NCBI GenBank assembly: GCA_949987705.1
Contig: OX465281.1
Coordinates: forward strand, 139,858,876-139,922,875
Reading direction: 5' to 3'
Source: Thereva unica
Taxonomy: Eukaryota > Arthropoda > Insecta > Diptera > Therevidae
DNA: 64,000 bases
The notes under the pieces were generated by a model, which saw only the letters and a program-made list of their open reading frames with translations, ran no database searches and was not told the origin of the DNA. The translations under genes and the position numbers were made by a program. Shown here in pieces: positions 37,687-45,587 of this stretch (position 1 is the stretch's first letter; each line of letters starts with the position of its first letter).

Positions 37687-37947
37687 TTAGAACTGCATTG
37701 CACCCCTTTTATAGAGAACCGACTCCAGTCGCAGCGACACCGTACACCAGCAGCACCTAACGATCCGATAGAGTGACCCGGGGTCATCGGCGGCGAGCGA
37801 CAGCTTTGTCTCGAAATACGGCATCTCACCCGGGCTAGTTAACGCGACCCAGTACGCGCACGATAGGAAATTTTCGTCGCGCCTGGCGCACATGAATGCA
37901 TCGCGATCCATGAACGTTGTCACGATAAAGTCGTGCCACTGCCGCAT
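37687..37947 (-). CDS. Small unknown protein
   Basis: 86 residues, start ATG 37947, in the same direction and 30 bases upstream of the Cys-rich protein gene. Contains a CCWC cluster near the C-terminus (about 69-72) but no recognised domain. The frame is open and the codon use resembles the neighbours. It might be an independent late protein; low confidence in function. Confidence 0.5.
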   Translation of the reverse strand: MRQWHDFIVTTFMDRDAFMCARRDENFLSCAYWVALTSPGEMPYFETKLSLAADDPGSLYRIVRCCWCTVSLRLESVLYKRGAMQF

Positions 37948-38038
37948 CTTGAAATCGGACTGGCCCCCAACTATTCGTCGCGACTATAAAATAGCTAGAA
38001 CAAAGTGTGAGATTTAGTTTTTATCAGAAAGCCGCGCC

Positions 38039-38623
38039 ATGAAGACAAAAAGAGCGAGTAAACTGAGAGTCGTATATACGCGTAAGCAGAAACCGCCACC
38101 ACCGACGCCCCCGCGCCTAGTGCCAGTCGATAATCTCTTGCTCTGCTCCACATACAGTCTGGACGAGCACCAGCGGACACGCGTAATGGTGGGGTTCCAC
38201 CCAAAGAGCTTTGCAGCTACAACAATCATTCACCGATTCGGGAACCTCCCCGCACTACTGGGTTTCGACGAGTGGATCACCTTGAAGAAAAGCATTTCCG
38301 TGATGCAGGAAACGAGCGAAATCAGGTGCAACCGGCCAGCCGACTACCAGTACACCGTCAACAACATGCAATTCTCGCAGCCCGAGATGATACAATTCAT
38401 CCAGTATATTCCGCTGGTGGAGCGGTTCATGCAAATCAACAACGTGCTTGCGACGGGTATTCGCAAATACTACGAAAACTACATCAGGATGTGCCGCACA
38501 AAAAATACCAGCAGATTAGATCTCAACGACTTTTTTGTACCCAACCATGACTTTTCAGTGTACGTTAATTATGTTATACTTTTTTATGAAATTCCACTAC
38601 TTTGTAGTGTCAATTTATTGTAA
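38039..38623 (+). CDS. Unknown protein with basic N-terminus
   Basis: 194 residues. The first 30 are very basic and proline-rich (KTKRASKLRVVYTRKQK), which could be a nuclear or nucleic-acid-binding tail. The rest is an ordered domain (VGFHPKSFAATTIIHRFGNL, FIQYIPLVERFMQI) without known motifs. TATAAAA lies at about 37985, suggesting early transcription. Its last 9 bases overlap the end of the opposite-strand gene. Confidence 0.65.
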   Translation: MKTKRASKLRVVYTRKQKPPPPTPPRLVPVDNLLLCSTYSLDEHQRTRVMVGFHPKSFAATTIIHRFGNLPALLGFDEWITLKKSISVMQETSEIRCNRPADYQYTVNNMQFSQPEMIQFIQYIPLVERFMQINNVLATGIRKYYENYIRMCRTKNTSRLDLNDFFVPNHDFSVYVNYVILFYEIPLLCSVNLL

Positions 38624-39136
38624 TAAATACAGATACAAGATACGGTGTGAGTTTTTCATTTGTTCCTTGCGAACTAGCTTCAATCCATCCACCAAAGAGT
38701 CACTCGACGGCCGAAGAGGATCCTCCATCGGCGGATGTCGCTGCCGCCTCATAAATATGGAATCTGGTCTCTCCACACTCAGCGAGATGTAAGTAAATTT
38801 CTTGATGGCAAATATGCGCGCGTGCATGTAATTTTCCTCGGTGGTGATACAGTTGAGGATGGTCCGTATGGTGAATTCGCCCATATTGGGCTGCTCCATG
38901 ACGGCGAAAAACAGCGAGCTCTCTATATCGATGTTGAGAGAGTCGATAAACCTGACGAGATCGGCCCGGGCGGTGTGTTTTTTGTCATTGAAGAGTGTCT
39001 GCATGCACAAGTCGCGCAGTGAGGCTGGTCCGTTCAAGAGTTTGTACCTCCGAGGGTCCGCGAGGCGGCGCCCGTAGTAAGATTGCCGTTTTTCGCACAA
39101 GTGGTGGTACTGGGGGTGGCCGGTGAGTAGTGCCAT
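38615..39136 (-). CDS. Unknown protein, convergent with neighbour
   Basis: 173 residues. A segment PASLRDLCMQTLF (about 37-49) is weakly like a SOCS-box BC box, but nothing else supports that. The C-terminus is basic. The start codon (39134-39136) is only 6 bases from the divergent ATG at 39143, so its promoter must lie inside the neighbouring gene. Confidence 0.65.
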   Translation of the reverse strand: MALLTGHPQYHHLCEKRQSYYGRRLADPRRYKLLNGPASLRDLCMQTLFNDKKHTARADLVRFIDSLNIDIESSLFFAVMEQPNMGEFTIRTILNCITTEENYMHARIFAIKKFTYISLSVERPDSIFMRRQRHPPMEDPLRPSSDSLVDGLKLVRKEQMKNSHRILYLYLLQ

Positions 39137-39142
39137 TATAAG

Positions 39143-40537
39143 ATGGAGTATGCAAACAATCGAGGGTCTTTATTTAACCGCACGTACGGATACAATTTAT
39201 CCTTTTTCAAACCACTACAGATTTGGGAATGGCGCGCCGACAATGATCGTGCCTTTATAAACGACAAATATGTCGACGGGTCGGGGCCATCCCCTCCAAT
39301 AACCTGGCTTCGAGATGTTCGGAGCATCGAGCAGCTCTTCCAGTTCTGCCAAAAGACGGGCAGCGACGCCGTCTTCTCGAGCACGCCGCTCGCCCCAATG
39401 CCGGCCTCGGCCATACAGGGCCGCACCAATCTGAGTCTGCGCGTATTGATTGTCAACGGCATGGTCGACCTAGCTACCGTGTCGCGATTGTTTCCCGAGT
39501 TGCGGCACATTTACTGCTCCTCGCTGATTATCAGCGACAGCGCCGAGTGCCCCCAACTGCGCACCCTATCGACATTCGGCGGGTCGGTGGTCGAAATCAA
39601 CGAGAGCTTGATTGCCCCCCACCTAACCGCCCTAGACCTCATAAAGAGCTCGGGTGATCTCAATATCGGCAAGTTTCCGTTCCTCAACACACTGCGAATC
39701 GGGGCCTCGGTGCGGGTGGTATCGATCGAAGCGCCATGGCCCAAGCTCAAGGTTCTGCATGTGCTCACACTCGACGATGACATGAAGACCACAACAAACA
39801 TGGCCGAGTTGGTGAGGGTGCACTCTCCCGAGGACATGATTGTGCCACTCAACGCGCTGGGCAGCCAAGAAATCACCAGATTCTACGAGTCGCTTAACAA
39901 CCTCAAGACCATAGGCGTCTATTGCCTCGACGAGCGTCTAGAGGAATACATACGGTATTTTGGCAACAAGCTACAAATCTACGATTCCGCCAACAAATAT
40001 ATATCGATGTGCGTTAGGCATAACAAGAGCATGCGCAACTACTTGAACCGCTGCTACGGCAACGTGCTGACAAGTACGGCATGCCAACAAATGGACGGGA
40101 CCGAAGAGCCGCTCATCGTTCTGACCAACTACAATTTCACGAGAAAGAATTCCGATAAGGTGTCCGCCTACAATGAGCGCTGGATCAATGTGGTCAATGT
40201 GGTGCGCAATATCTATGAGAACGATCCCGTGATCATTGTACGGGACGAGATCATACAGAATGACGAGTTTGCGTTCCCGGACCCAGTCGTCAACAACAAG
40301 CGCCGCCAGATCATTGTCGATCTCAAGCGAAAGACGCTCACATTCTTCACATCGTGCGGCATCATAACGCAACTGGCGACACTAGTGCGCGACTTTTTAG
40401 CGACCTTTGACGCCATAGAGCTGCTGCGCGTCAACCTGTACGGATCATGTGTCTCCGCCGAAAATATCGTGAATGCGATAAGACGCACCACCCCCCTCAA
40501 GAATATCGTTATAAACCACGAGAAATATCTGGTGTAG
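39143..40537 (+). CDS. Leucine-rich-repeat-like viral protein
   Basis: 464 residues. Residues about 90-260 show irregular leucine-rich repeats (LRVLIVNGMVDLATVSRLFPELRHIY, CPQLRTLSTF, FPFLNTLRIGASV, LKVLHVLTLDDD). The C-terminal 200 residues are ordered but unrecognised. TAAG at 39139-39142 abuts the ATG. It may be a protein-interaction factor; LRR proteins of unknown role are found in several large insect viruses. No signal peptide. Confidence 0.65.
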   Translation: MEYANNRGSLFNRTYGYNLSFFKPLQIWEWRADNDRAFINDKYVDGSGPSPPITWLRDVRSIEQLFQFCQKTGSDAVFSSTPLAPMPASAIQGRTNLSLRVLIVNGMVDLATVSRLFPELRHIYCSSLIISDSAECPQLRTLSTFGGSVVEINESLIAPHLTALDLIKSSGDLNIGKFPFLNTLRIGASVRVVSIEAPWPKLKVLHVLTLDDDMKTTTNMAELVRVHSPEDMIVPLNALGSQEITRFYESLNNLKTIGVYCLDERLEEYIRYFGNKLQIYDSANKYISMCVRHNKSMRNYLNRCYGNVLTSTACQQMDGTEEPLIVLTNYNFTRKNSDKVSAYNERWINVVNVVRNIYENDPVIIVRDEIIQNDEFAFPDPVVNNKRRQIIVDLKRKTLTFFTSCGIITQLATLVRDFLATFDAIELLRVNLYGSCVSAENIVNAIRRTTPLKNIVINHEKYLV

Positions 40538-40592
40538 AGCAGTATCTCCCCAGACGTCGGACAGCGCGGATCGATAGGTTATATATAAGAGG

Positions 40593-41327
40593 ATGGAGTT
40601 TACATATGTAACCATAACAATCATAATTGTTGCAGTTATCGCTGTCGGCGCCCTCACATGGTACATCTACAAAAAGACAAACGTATCCAAGAGCATAAAC
40701 AAGCTGCCGCATAAATCGACCATCGCCGAGTATGACGAATTTGTCGCGCACAACGAGCTCGTTGAGTCGTTTCTGCCGTGCCAGCGCTCGCTTCTGAATG
40801 CAAAATATTTTTTTTCCTTTGTCTCGGATCCTGGTTGCATCTTGAACAGTGAGCATGCCCCGCTGTACCACTGCAAGAATATGCACGAGGCCTACTTCAC
40901 GTGCATCACGTACTGCAGCACCGTCGAATGCAGGCAGCGCCACGTGTGCAACATATTCCCGATCCTGATTGGGTCCGAGCTCGATCACGCCGTGTTCCAG
41001 AAGCTCTATCCGGAGAGGTACCGCCGCGACTTGTCCTGCTTCGACAACCTGTTTGGCATGATCTTTGTCGATGGGACGCTCTGCTACTTCCCCAACATCT
41101 TCACCAACCGCAAGCAGATGGGTCACATGGTCAAGCGCAGCAACGACATCTTTTGCATATATCTGTACGACAGCCAGGAATCTGGGCACCGGCTGACTGT
41201 GGTGCAATCTGGCGAGATGGTGTACCGTAGCAACCTGGGCAAGAACTACACGCTCGCCCCGGGCACATTCGACATACCGATCGAGTTTCCAGTAGATGGC
41301 GCCCACCTCGATATGAGCCAATTATAA
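40593..41327 (+). CDS. N-anchored Cys-rich protein, PIF-like
   Basis: 244 residues. Residues 4-26 are an N-terminal membrane anchor (YVTITIIIVAVIAVGALTWYIY), the rest an extracellular-type domain with about ten cysteines (CQRS, GCIL, HCKN, TCITYC, ECRQRHVC, SCFD, LCYF, FCIY). An N-terminal anchor plus Cys-rich ectodomain is the plan of several per os infectivity factors of baculoviruses and nudiviruses, but I cannot match it to a numbered PIF. TAAG lies 3-7 bases before the ATG (40586-40589). The lef-8-like frame follows in the same frame with only the TAA stop and a few codons between. Confidence 0.72.
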   Translation: MEFTYVTITIIIVAVIAVGALTWYIYKKTNVSKSINKLPHKSTIAEYDEFVAHNELVESFLPCQRSLLNAKYFFSFVSDPGCILNSEHAPLYHCKNMHEAYFTCITYCSTVECRQRHVCNIFPILIGSELDHAVFQKLYPERYRRDLSCFDNLFGMIFVDGTLCYFPNIFTNRKQMGHMVKRSNDIFCIYLYDSQESGHRLTVVQSGEMVYRSNLGKNYTLAPGTFDIPIEFPVDGAHLDMSQL

Positions 41328-41372
41328 GACGTGGTGTCAAAGATATACAGGCACACTGTGCCCATCGACAGC

Positions 41373-43277
41373 ATGGAGAACAAGCTCATCTTTTCGATGA
41401 TGCACATACTGATGGAGGTCTGCCAGATGGCCCGCTATGATTGGAAGCTGATCCGCCGCTACATGTTGAGGGGCGAGCTCGAAAAGTTTCTGTCGACGCG
41501 CATCGAGTTTGCCTCGGTCAACGACACGAAGAAGAACTCTTCGGCCAATGGACTTTGCGGCATATCGGGGTTCCACTACCGCAAGATTGCGCCGAACCAG
41601 ATCCCCACTACCCGCGAGGCGGCCGCGGCCCGGTACGACAGATATGTGGTGCGCCCCACCGGCCGCAGCGTGCTGAAATCTAGTGTTCCGGAGCGCACAG
41701 AGTTCTTTTTGTGCCCGATCGAGCGCAGTATGAATATAAATCAGCCCAACAGGTGGCTCACGCTGCTGGACACTGTCGAGATCTCGACAAAGGCGACGCT
41801 GGCACGCGGTGACTCGATAAATGATGTGATTGAATTCATGTGCAACTCGGGGCTTATTGTCGCCTATGAGCGGGGCGCAAACGTGAAAAAACACGTGCTG
41901 ATAAATGGCTGCATATGCACAAAATACCAATTAGCAGTGGATAGAATCGACATGACCACCCTGCGCGCCTTGAAGCAATTAAATTCTCATTACGAGTACT
42001 ACGAAACGAGTGACTTTCTAATGATCAACATTTATCCGGGTGTACCATTCATTAGAGTCGGTGACTGTGCGATTTCACCACTCGAGCTGCACAATACGCT
42101 GCGCGCCGACGACATACCTGTGACCCTGAAGGTTTTCGGGCCCAACATTTCGGAGCAGACGGTTGCCGACGCCCAATATGCAGTAAGTAGCAAGCTATTG
42201 ATTGCGACCAACCATATGAAAAACCGATATTCCACGAGCAAGACCCTAAAGTACTTTGGCTATACCAACGAAAACACCAATGTCGCCATTAAAAATCTGA
42301 ACCCAAACGACACGCTAATGAGCGTCGACCTTCGTTTTAGCAGTCATCCGCAGATTATCGGTGACAGCTACATCATTAACCGAGACCTAAAGGTGCCGTG
42401 CGTAATTATGCACAAGACGCGCTTCGAGTTCGATTTCGACCGGAGCACTAATATCGTGTTCGAGGACAACCTTACCGCCGCCAACTGCATGTTGACGAGA
42501 AACTCGATGGGCATGCCGATACGCAAGGAGCTAAAGGTCATGTGGATTGAAAAATTTGGTGCACCACTCAGCATCAAGATATTTCCGCAAATCAAAATGT
42601 ACGCGGTGGAATCTGAGAATGCCGCTGGCCGCATATACAACATATACAAGTATTTCGATGAGATGCATCACCTGGAGAGCGAAAATTTCGATATCTGTGT
42701 GACTGGCATTGTGCGGGCGACCATTGGAAAGACTCTCCGCATGTATGTCGATGTTGTCACGAGCATCGAGTGCTCCAACTACGATGGCATGAAGTTTTGC
42801 GACGATTGCAGCCAGAAGGGCATCGTGCTGCCGCAGGACTGCTCCCGCTACGACAGCAAGACGGAGGTGGTGGCATCGATATTCTCGATACCTGCCCGCC
42901 AGCCCGTGGGCCAGATGAAGCGACTGCGGCGCAACAACCCCACTAGCGAGATACTCCGCGGACAATACCAGATGGGGGTCCTCAAGAATAATGCATCTTC
43001 GTTTAAGAACATTGCCTCCACGAAATTCGACAACTACCAGGTGCACATCTTGTCAACAAACAACGTCAACCACGGGGTGTACGACTACTATCAGGCAACT
43101 CTACCCCGGGAGGAGCGCGGTCGCATCCTTCCGATGGAGAATAGCAATGCCCTCGGCACAATAAATGCTGTGCGAGTGAACGTAGCTGTGCGGTACGGTG
43201 GCAAGGAAACTAAGCTCGATAATTTAATGGACCACGACGAGTACAGACAGGTCGCCGATAGGATAAACAATCGCTAG
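41373..43277 (+). CDS. lef-8: LEF-8-like RNA polymerase subunit, apparently lacking its N-terminal part
   Basis: 634 residues from ATG 41373 (the frame is open from 41328). It is the beta-like subunit of the viral late polymerase: FFLCPIERSMNINQPN (about 115) matches the beta-subunit CPI(E/D)TPEG region, DDCSQKGIV (about 478-486) with IPARQPVGQMKRL (about 505-517) matches the QKG...SR.T.GQ core, and RYGGKETKLDNL lies near the end. In LEF-8 proteins of about 850-900 residues the CPI region lies several hundred residues in, so roughly 250 N-terminal residues (protrusion and lobe) seem to be missing. The anchored Cys-rich gene occupies that place. TAAG overlaps its stop (41325-41328). Either truncated or unusually short. 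Confidence 0.8.
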   Translation: MENKLIFSMMHILMEVCQMARYDWKLIRRYMLRGELEKFLSTRIEFASVNDTKKNSSANGLCGISGFHYRKIAPNQIPTTREAAAARYDRYVVRPTGRSVLKSSVPERTEFFLCPIERSMNINQPNRWLTLLDTVEISTKATLARGDSINDVIEFMCNSGLIVAYERGANVKKHVLINGCICTKYQLAVDRIDMTTLRALKQLNSHYEYYETSDFLMINIYPGVPFIRVGDCAISPLELHNTLRADDIPVTLKVFGPNISEQTVADAQYAVSSKLLIATNHMKNRYSTSKTLKYFGYTNENTNVAIKNLNPNDTLMSVDLRFSSHPQIIGDSYIINRDLKVPCVIMHKTRFEFDFDRSTNIVFEDNLTAANCMLTRNSMGMPIRKELKVMWIEKFGAPLSIKIFPQIKMYAVESENAAGRIYNIYKYFDEMHHLESENFDICVTGIVRATIGKTLRMYVDVVTSIECSNYDGMKFCDDCSQKGIVLPQDCSRYDSKTEVVASIFSIPARQPVGQMKRLRRNNPTSEILRGQYQMGVLKNNASSFKNIASTKFDNYQVHILSTNNVNHGVYDYYQATLPREERGRILPMENSNALGTINAVRVNVAVRYGGKETKLDNLMDHDEYRQVADRINNR

Positions 43278-43467
43278 TACTCGCTAGTATTTTATTTTTA
43301 AAATGCCGCGGATAAATTCGTGCATGATGGTATTGGAAGCGTCCTGTGGTGCGTGCGGAACTCGCAGAAAGTGGTATACTTCGTGAAGGATAACTCTCTG
43401 CAGTTGCTGTGATGTAGTCCTTATTTGCATATTGATATGTTCTTGTAGTAAATAAATAATTTGGAAA
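43278..43467. other. Intergenic
   Basis: No supportable gene. GC content falls and this is the last stretch before boundary repeats. Confidence 0.5.
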
Positions 43468-43620
43468 TGGAAATTCTAGCTTTTAACTTACAACTCTCCG
43501 ATAACCTCGATTTTTAAATATGTTATTTTTGGGGTCATCCTGAGCACATTTATATATATATGGGCGCGCTCTCGCATCCTTTATATTTTTTTTGGTTTCA
43601 AAGATTATCCTTTCCCCTGT
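43468..43620 (+). repeat. MITE-like repeat, left copy of inverted pair
   Basis: Begins AAATTCTAGCTTTTAACTTACAACTCTCC and runs through TTATTTTTGGGGTCAT and GGGCGCGCTCTCGC. A copy in the opposite orientation lies at 44690-44872, diverged by roughly 15 percent. A further partial copy of ACAACTCTCCGATGGCCTTGATTTT is at 43643. Confidence 0.75.
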
Positions 43621-43854
43621 CTGACTGTGTAGCTTTTAGGGTACAACTCTCCGATGGCCTTGATTTTGGGATATGTTGTAGGGAGGAACATGCTGATGAC
43701 AAATATATAAAAATGACAGCGACGGGAGGAAATAAGTAGCAAGAGATAGTTATGGTACCAACTGCAATCACTCGTATTAAACTCTGAGAGGGCGCTATCT
43801 GGGGTCAAAGGTCGCAAAAGTGCACCTCACGATTTCGATCCGCGAACTCGATCC

Positions 43855-44106
43855 ACAAAGCTGCACGGCCCGAGGAGCGTCAGCCATTCTTAAGCATTAA
43901 TTATTAATTAAGAAAACTTTAGGCGGTAGGGAGCTGCCTGCTTCACTCCTCACCAACTAAAGTTTAATGAGTGAATGGGTCGCGCGCGAAGCCACCGCTC
44001 AATATATAGTCGAGTTGCCGGAAAAAGCTCTTTTGTATGAAAATGTCTAAAGGCGCGTGACGGAATGACAAAAATGCTCAGTCGTGCTGCGACCGCCGAC
44101 GAGTGC
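43855..44106 (+). repeat. Viral hr-like repeat, copy I
   Basis: The last full copy of the ~270-bp repeat, forward orientation, and the last clear viral-type sequence. It is followed by the ATCGCTGGTATAAATTTGAG block and the IAP-leader-like block (44107-44246). Confidence 0.85.
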
Positions 44107-44246
44107 ACATCGCTGGTATAAATTTGAGGCTCGAACAAATAGGGGATTACTGCGTGGTGCGGTCAATTGTATTAAGGTGGTGTTTGGAGCGGATAAAACC
44201 AGTTTGTAACGGCAGAGACAAGGTGGTGGCCGGACTAGCAGAGACG

Positions 44247-44369
44247 AGTTGCAGTATAGACACTGCTGTCAAGTCGCCAGTGGGCCGAGTTGCAGTATAG
44301 ACACTGCTGTCAAGTCGCCAGTGGGCCGAGTTGCAGTATAGACACTGCTGTCAAGTCGCCAGTGGGCTA
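44247..44369 (+). repeat. 41-bp tandem repeat, three copies
   Basis: Three near-perfect units starting GAGTTGCAGTATAGACACTG at 44247, 44288 and 44329. A single unit occurs inverted at about 3780-3820 upstream of the first IAP gene. Confidence 0.9.
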
Positions 44370-44445
44370 GATCATGGCGGACAGTGGTTTCAAGGTCATA
44401 AAAGTGCACCGGACAATTTTCATCCGCGAACTCGATCCACATAGC

Positions 44446-44512
44446 TGCACGGCCCGAGGAGCGCCCGCTCAATATATAGTCGAGTTGCCGGAAAAGCTCT
44501 TTTGTATGGGAA
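44446..44512 (+). repeat. Partial hr-like repeat, copy J
   Basis: GCTGCACGGCCCGAGGAGCG is joined directly to CGCTCAATATATAGTCGAG and the GCCGGAAAAGCTCTTTTGTA block; the AT-rich and hairpin parts are deleted. Confidence 0.75.
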
Positions 44513-44562
44513 TTGTGTCGATGCGGTTGAAACTAGTTTGACCCTGTCTATACGTTGCGCGC

Positions 44563-44655
44563 TGAGCCCCGGGCCTTATGAAATTCCTAGATGCGGGGAG
44601 TGCTCGGAGGGGCGCATATCCTCCCCGCATCTACGAATTTCGTGAGGCTCGGGCC
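44563..44655. repeat. Imperfect long hairpin
   Basis: Two ~33-base arms: GGCCTTATGAAATTCCTAGA TGCGGGGAG on the left pairs with CTCCCCGCATCTACGAATTT CGTGAGGC on the right, around a ~20-base loop. Possibly a fold-back element. Confidence 0.7.
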
Positions 44656-44872
44656 TACAACTCTCCGATGACCTTGATTTTGAAATATGTATGTTATTTT
44701 TGGGGTTTAGTGATAACCTTTGAACCCCAAAAACAATATGAAGGAGGCGAGAGCGCGCCCTACATATATATATCAGCGTACTCAGAATGACCCCAAAAAT
44801 AACATATTTAAAAATCAAGGTCATCGGAGAGTTGTAAGTTAAAAGCTAGAATTTCCCAATTTTGTCTATTTT
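44656..44872 (-). repeat. MITE-like repeat, right copy, with its own inverted ends
   Basis: TACAACTCTCCGATGACCTTG at 44656 is the inverse of the end near 44837, so this copy is a ~180-bp TIR element. The remainder (to 44872) matches the inverse of the flank at 43468. Confidence 0.75.
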
Positions 44873-44907
44873 TTCTATAATTAGAATATAATTTTATAAT
44901 TTTATCA

Positions 44908-45387
44908 GGAGCGCGTTCAAAAACCTTACTATAGTAAACCACGAGGTAAGCTGTGGTTATGCTACATCACTTCACTTAACCACGAAAGTTTATGTTTAAC
45001 CATAGAGGTTTTTGAACGCACCGTGGTTAACTACGTGGTAAAGAAAATTTAAATTTTTTTTCCATAAAATGGTGTCGGCTATTTGCCTCAATTATTGCCA
45101 ATAATTATATATTTAGAATAATCACCCAAATCCCACTTTGATTTGTTCATTATTAACATTAAAACAAATGTCAAAAAATTGTTTTTAATCTTCTTCTTCT
45201 TAACTATCGCTAACCATGCTCCCGAGCATGGTTAAAATTTAACTACACCATGGTTAACCACAGGAGTTTTTGAACGCCAAAAAGTTATGCTCGTGGTTAT
45301 GTTGTAGTTAACCACGGAGTTTTTGAACGACAAAAGTTTACCATAGTTAACCATGGTTAACCATAGTAAGGTTTTTGAACGCGCTCC
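44908..45387. mobile_element. 480-bp TIR element (MITE)
   Basis: GGAGCGCGTTCAAAAACCTT at 44908 is the exact inverse of the end at 45387. Inside, GTTTTTGAACG and GTGGTTAAC units are repeated in both orientations. It has no coding capacity, and I could not define a target duplication. Confidence 0.85.
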
Positions 45388-45587
45388 AGGTTATTACTGT
45401 GGTTATGTTCTGAGAATGCTTTTCGGAATGACAAGCATTCCGTAAGTATTCTAATTTCAGAAGCAAAATTTTCGGAATACTTTTCGAAATGTCATGCGAC
45501 CACGGTGTTGTTAAAATTATACAACAAAACATTTAAAAACCAATGGTCTATTTTGTTCAGCAAATTTGGAGATTATCGCATTGATAT

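Noticed and set aside
38615..39136. SOCS-box protein
   Set aside because: Only a dozen residues resemble a BC box; no Cul box or upstream interaction domain.
40593..43277. A single gene fusing the Cys-rich protein and the lef-8-like frame
   Set aside because: The first part begins with a membrane anchor and a Cys-rich ectodomain, which does not suit a nuclear polymerase subunit, and each part has its own TAAG. Kept as a finding because both are in the same frame.
1..44512. CRISPR array from the recurring repeats
   Set aside because: Repeat units are ~270 bp, dispersed and in both orientations, with no regular spacers or cas genes; the genome is eukaryotic.
44908..45387. Target-site duplication around the 480-bp TIR element
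   Set aside because: The flanks (TTTATCA and AGGTTAT) do not match, so I give no duplication.
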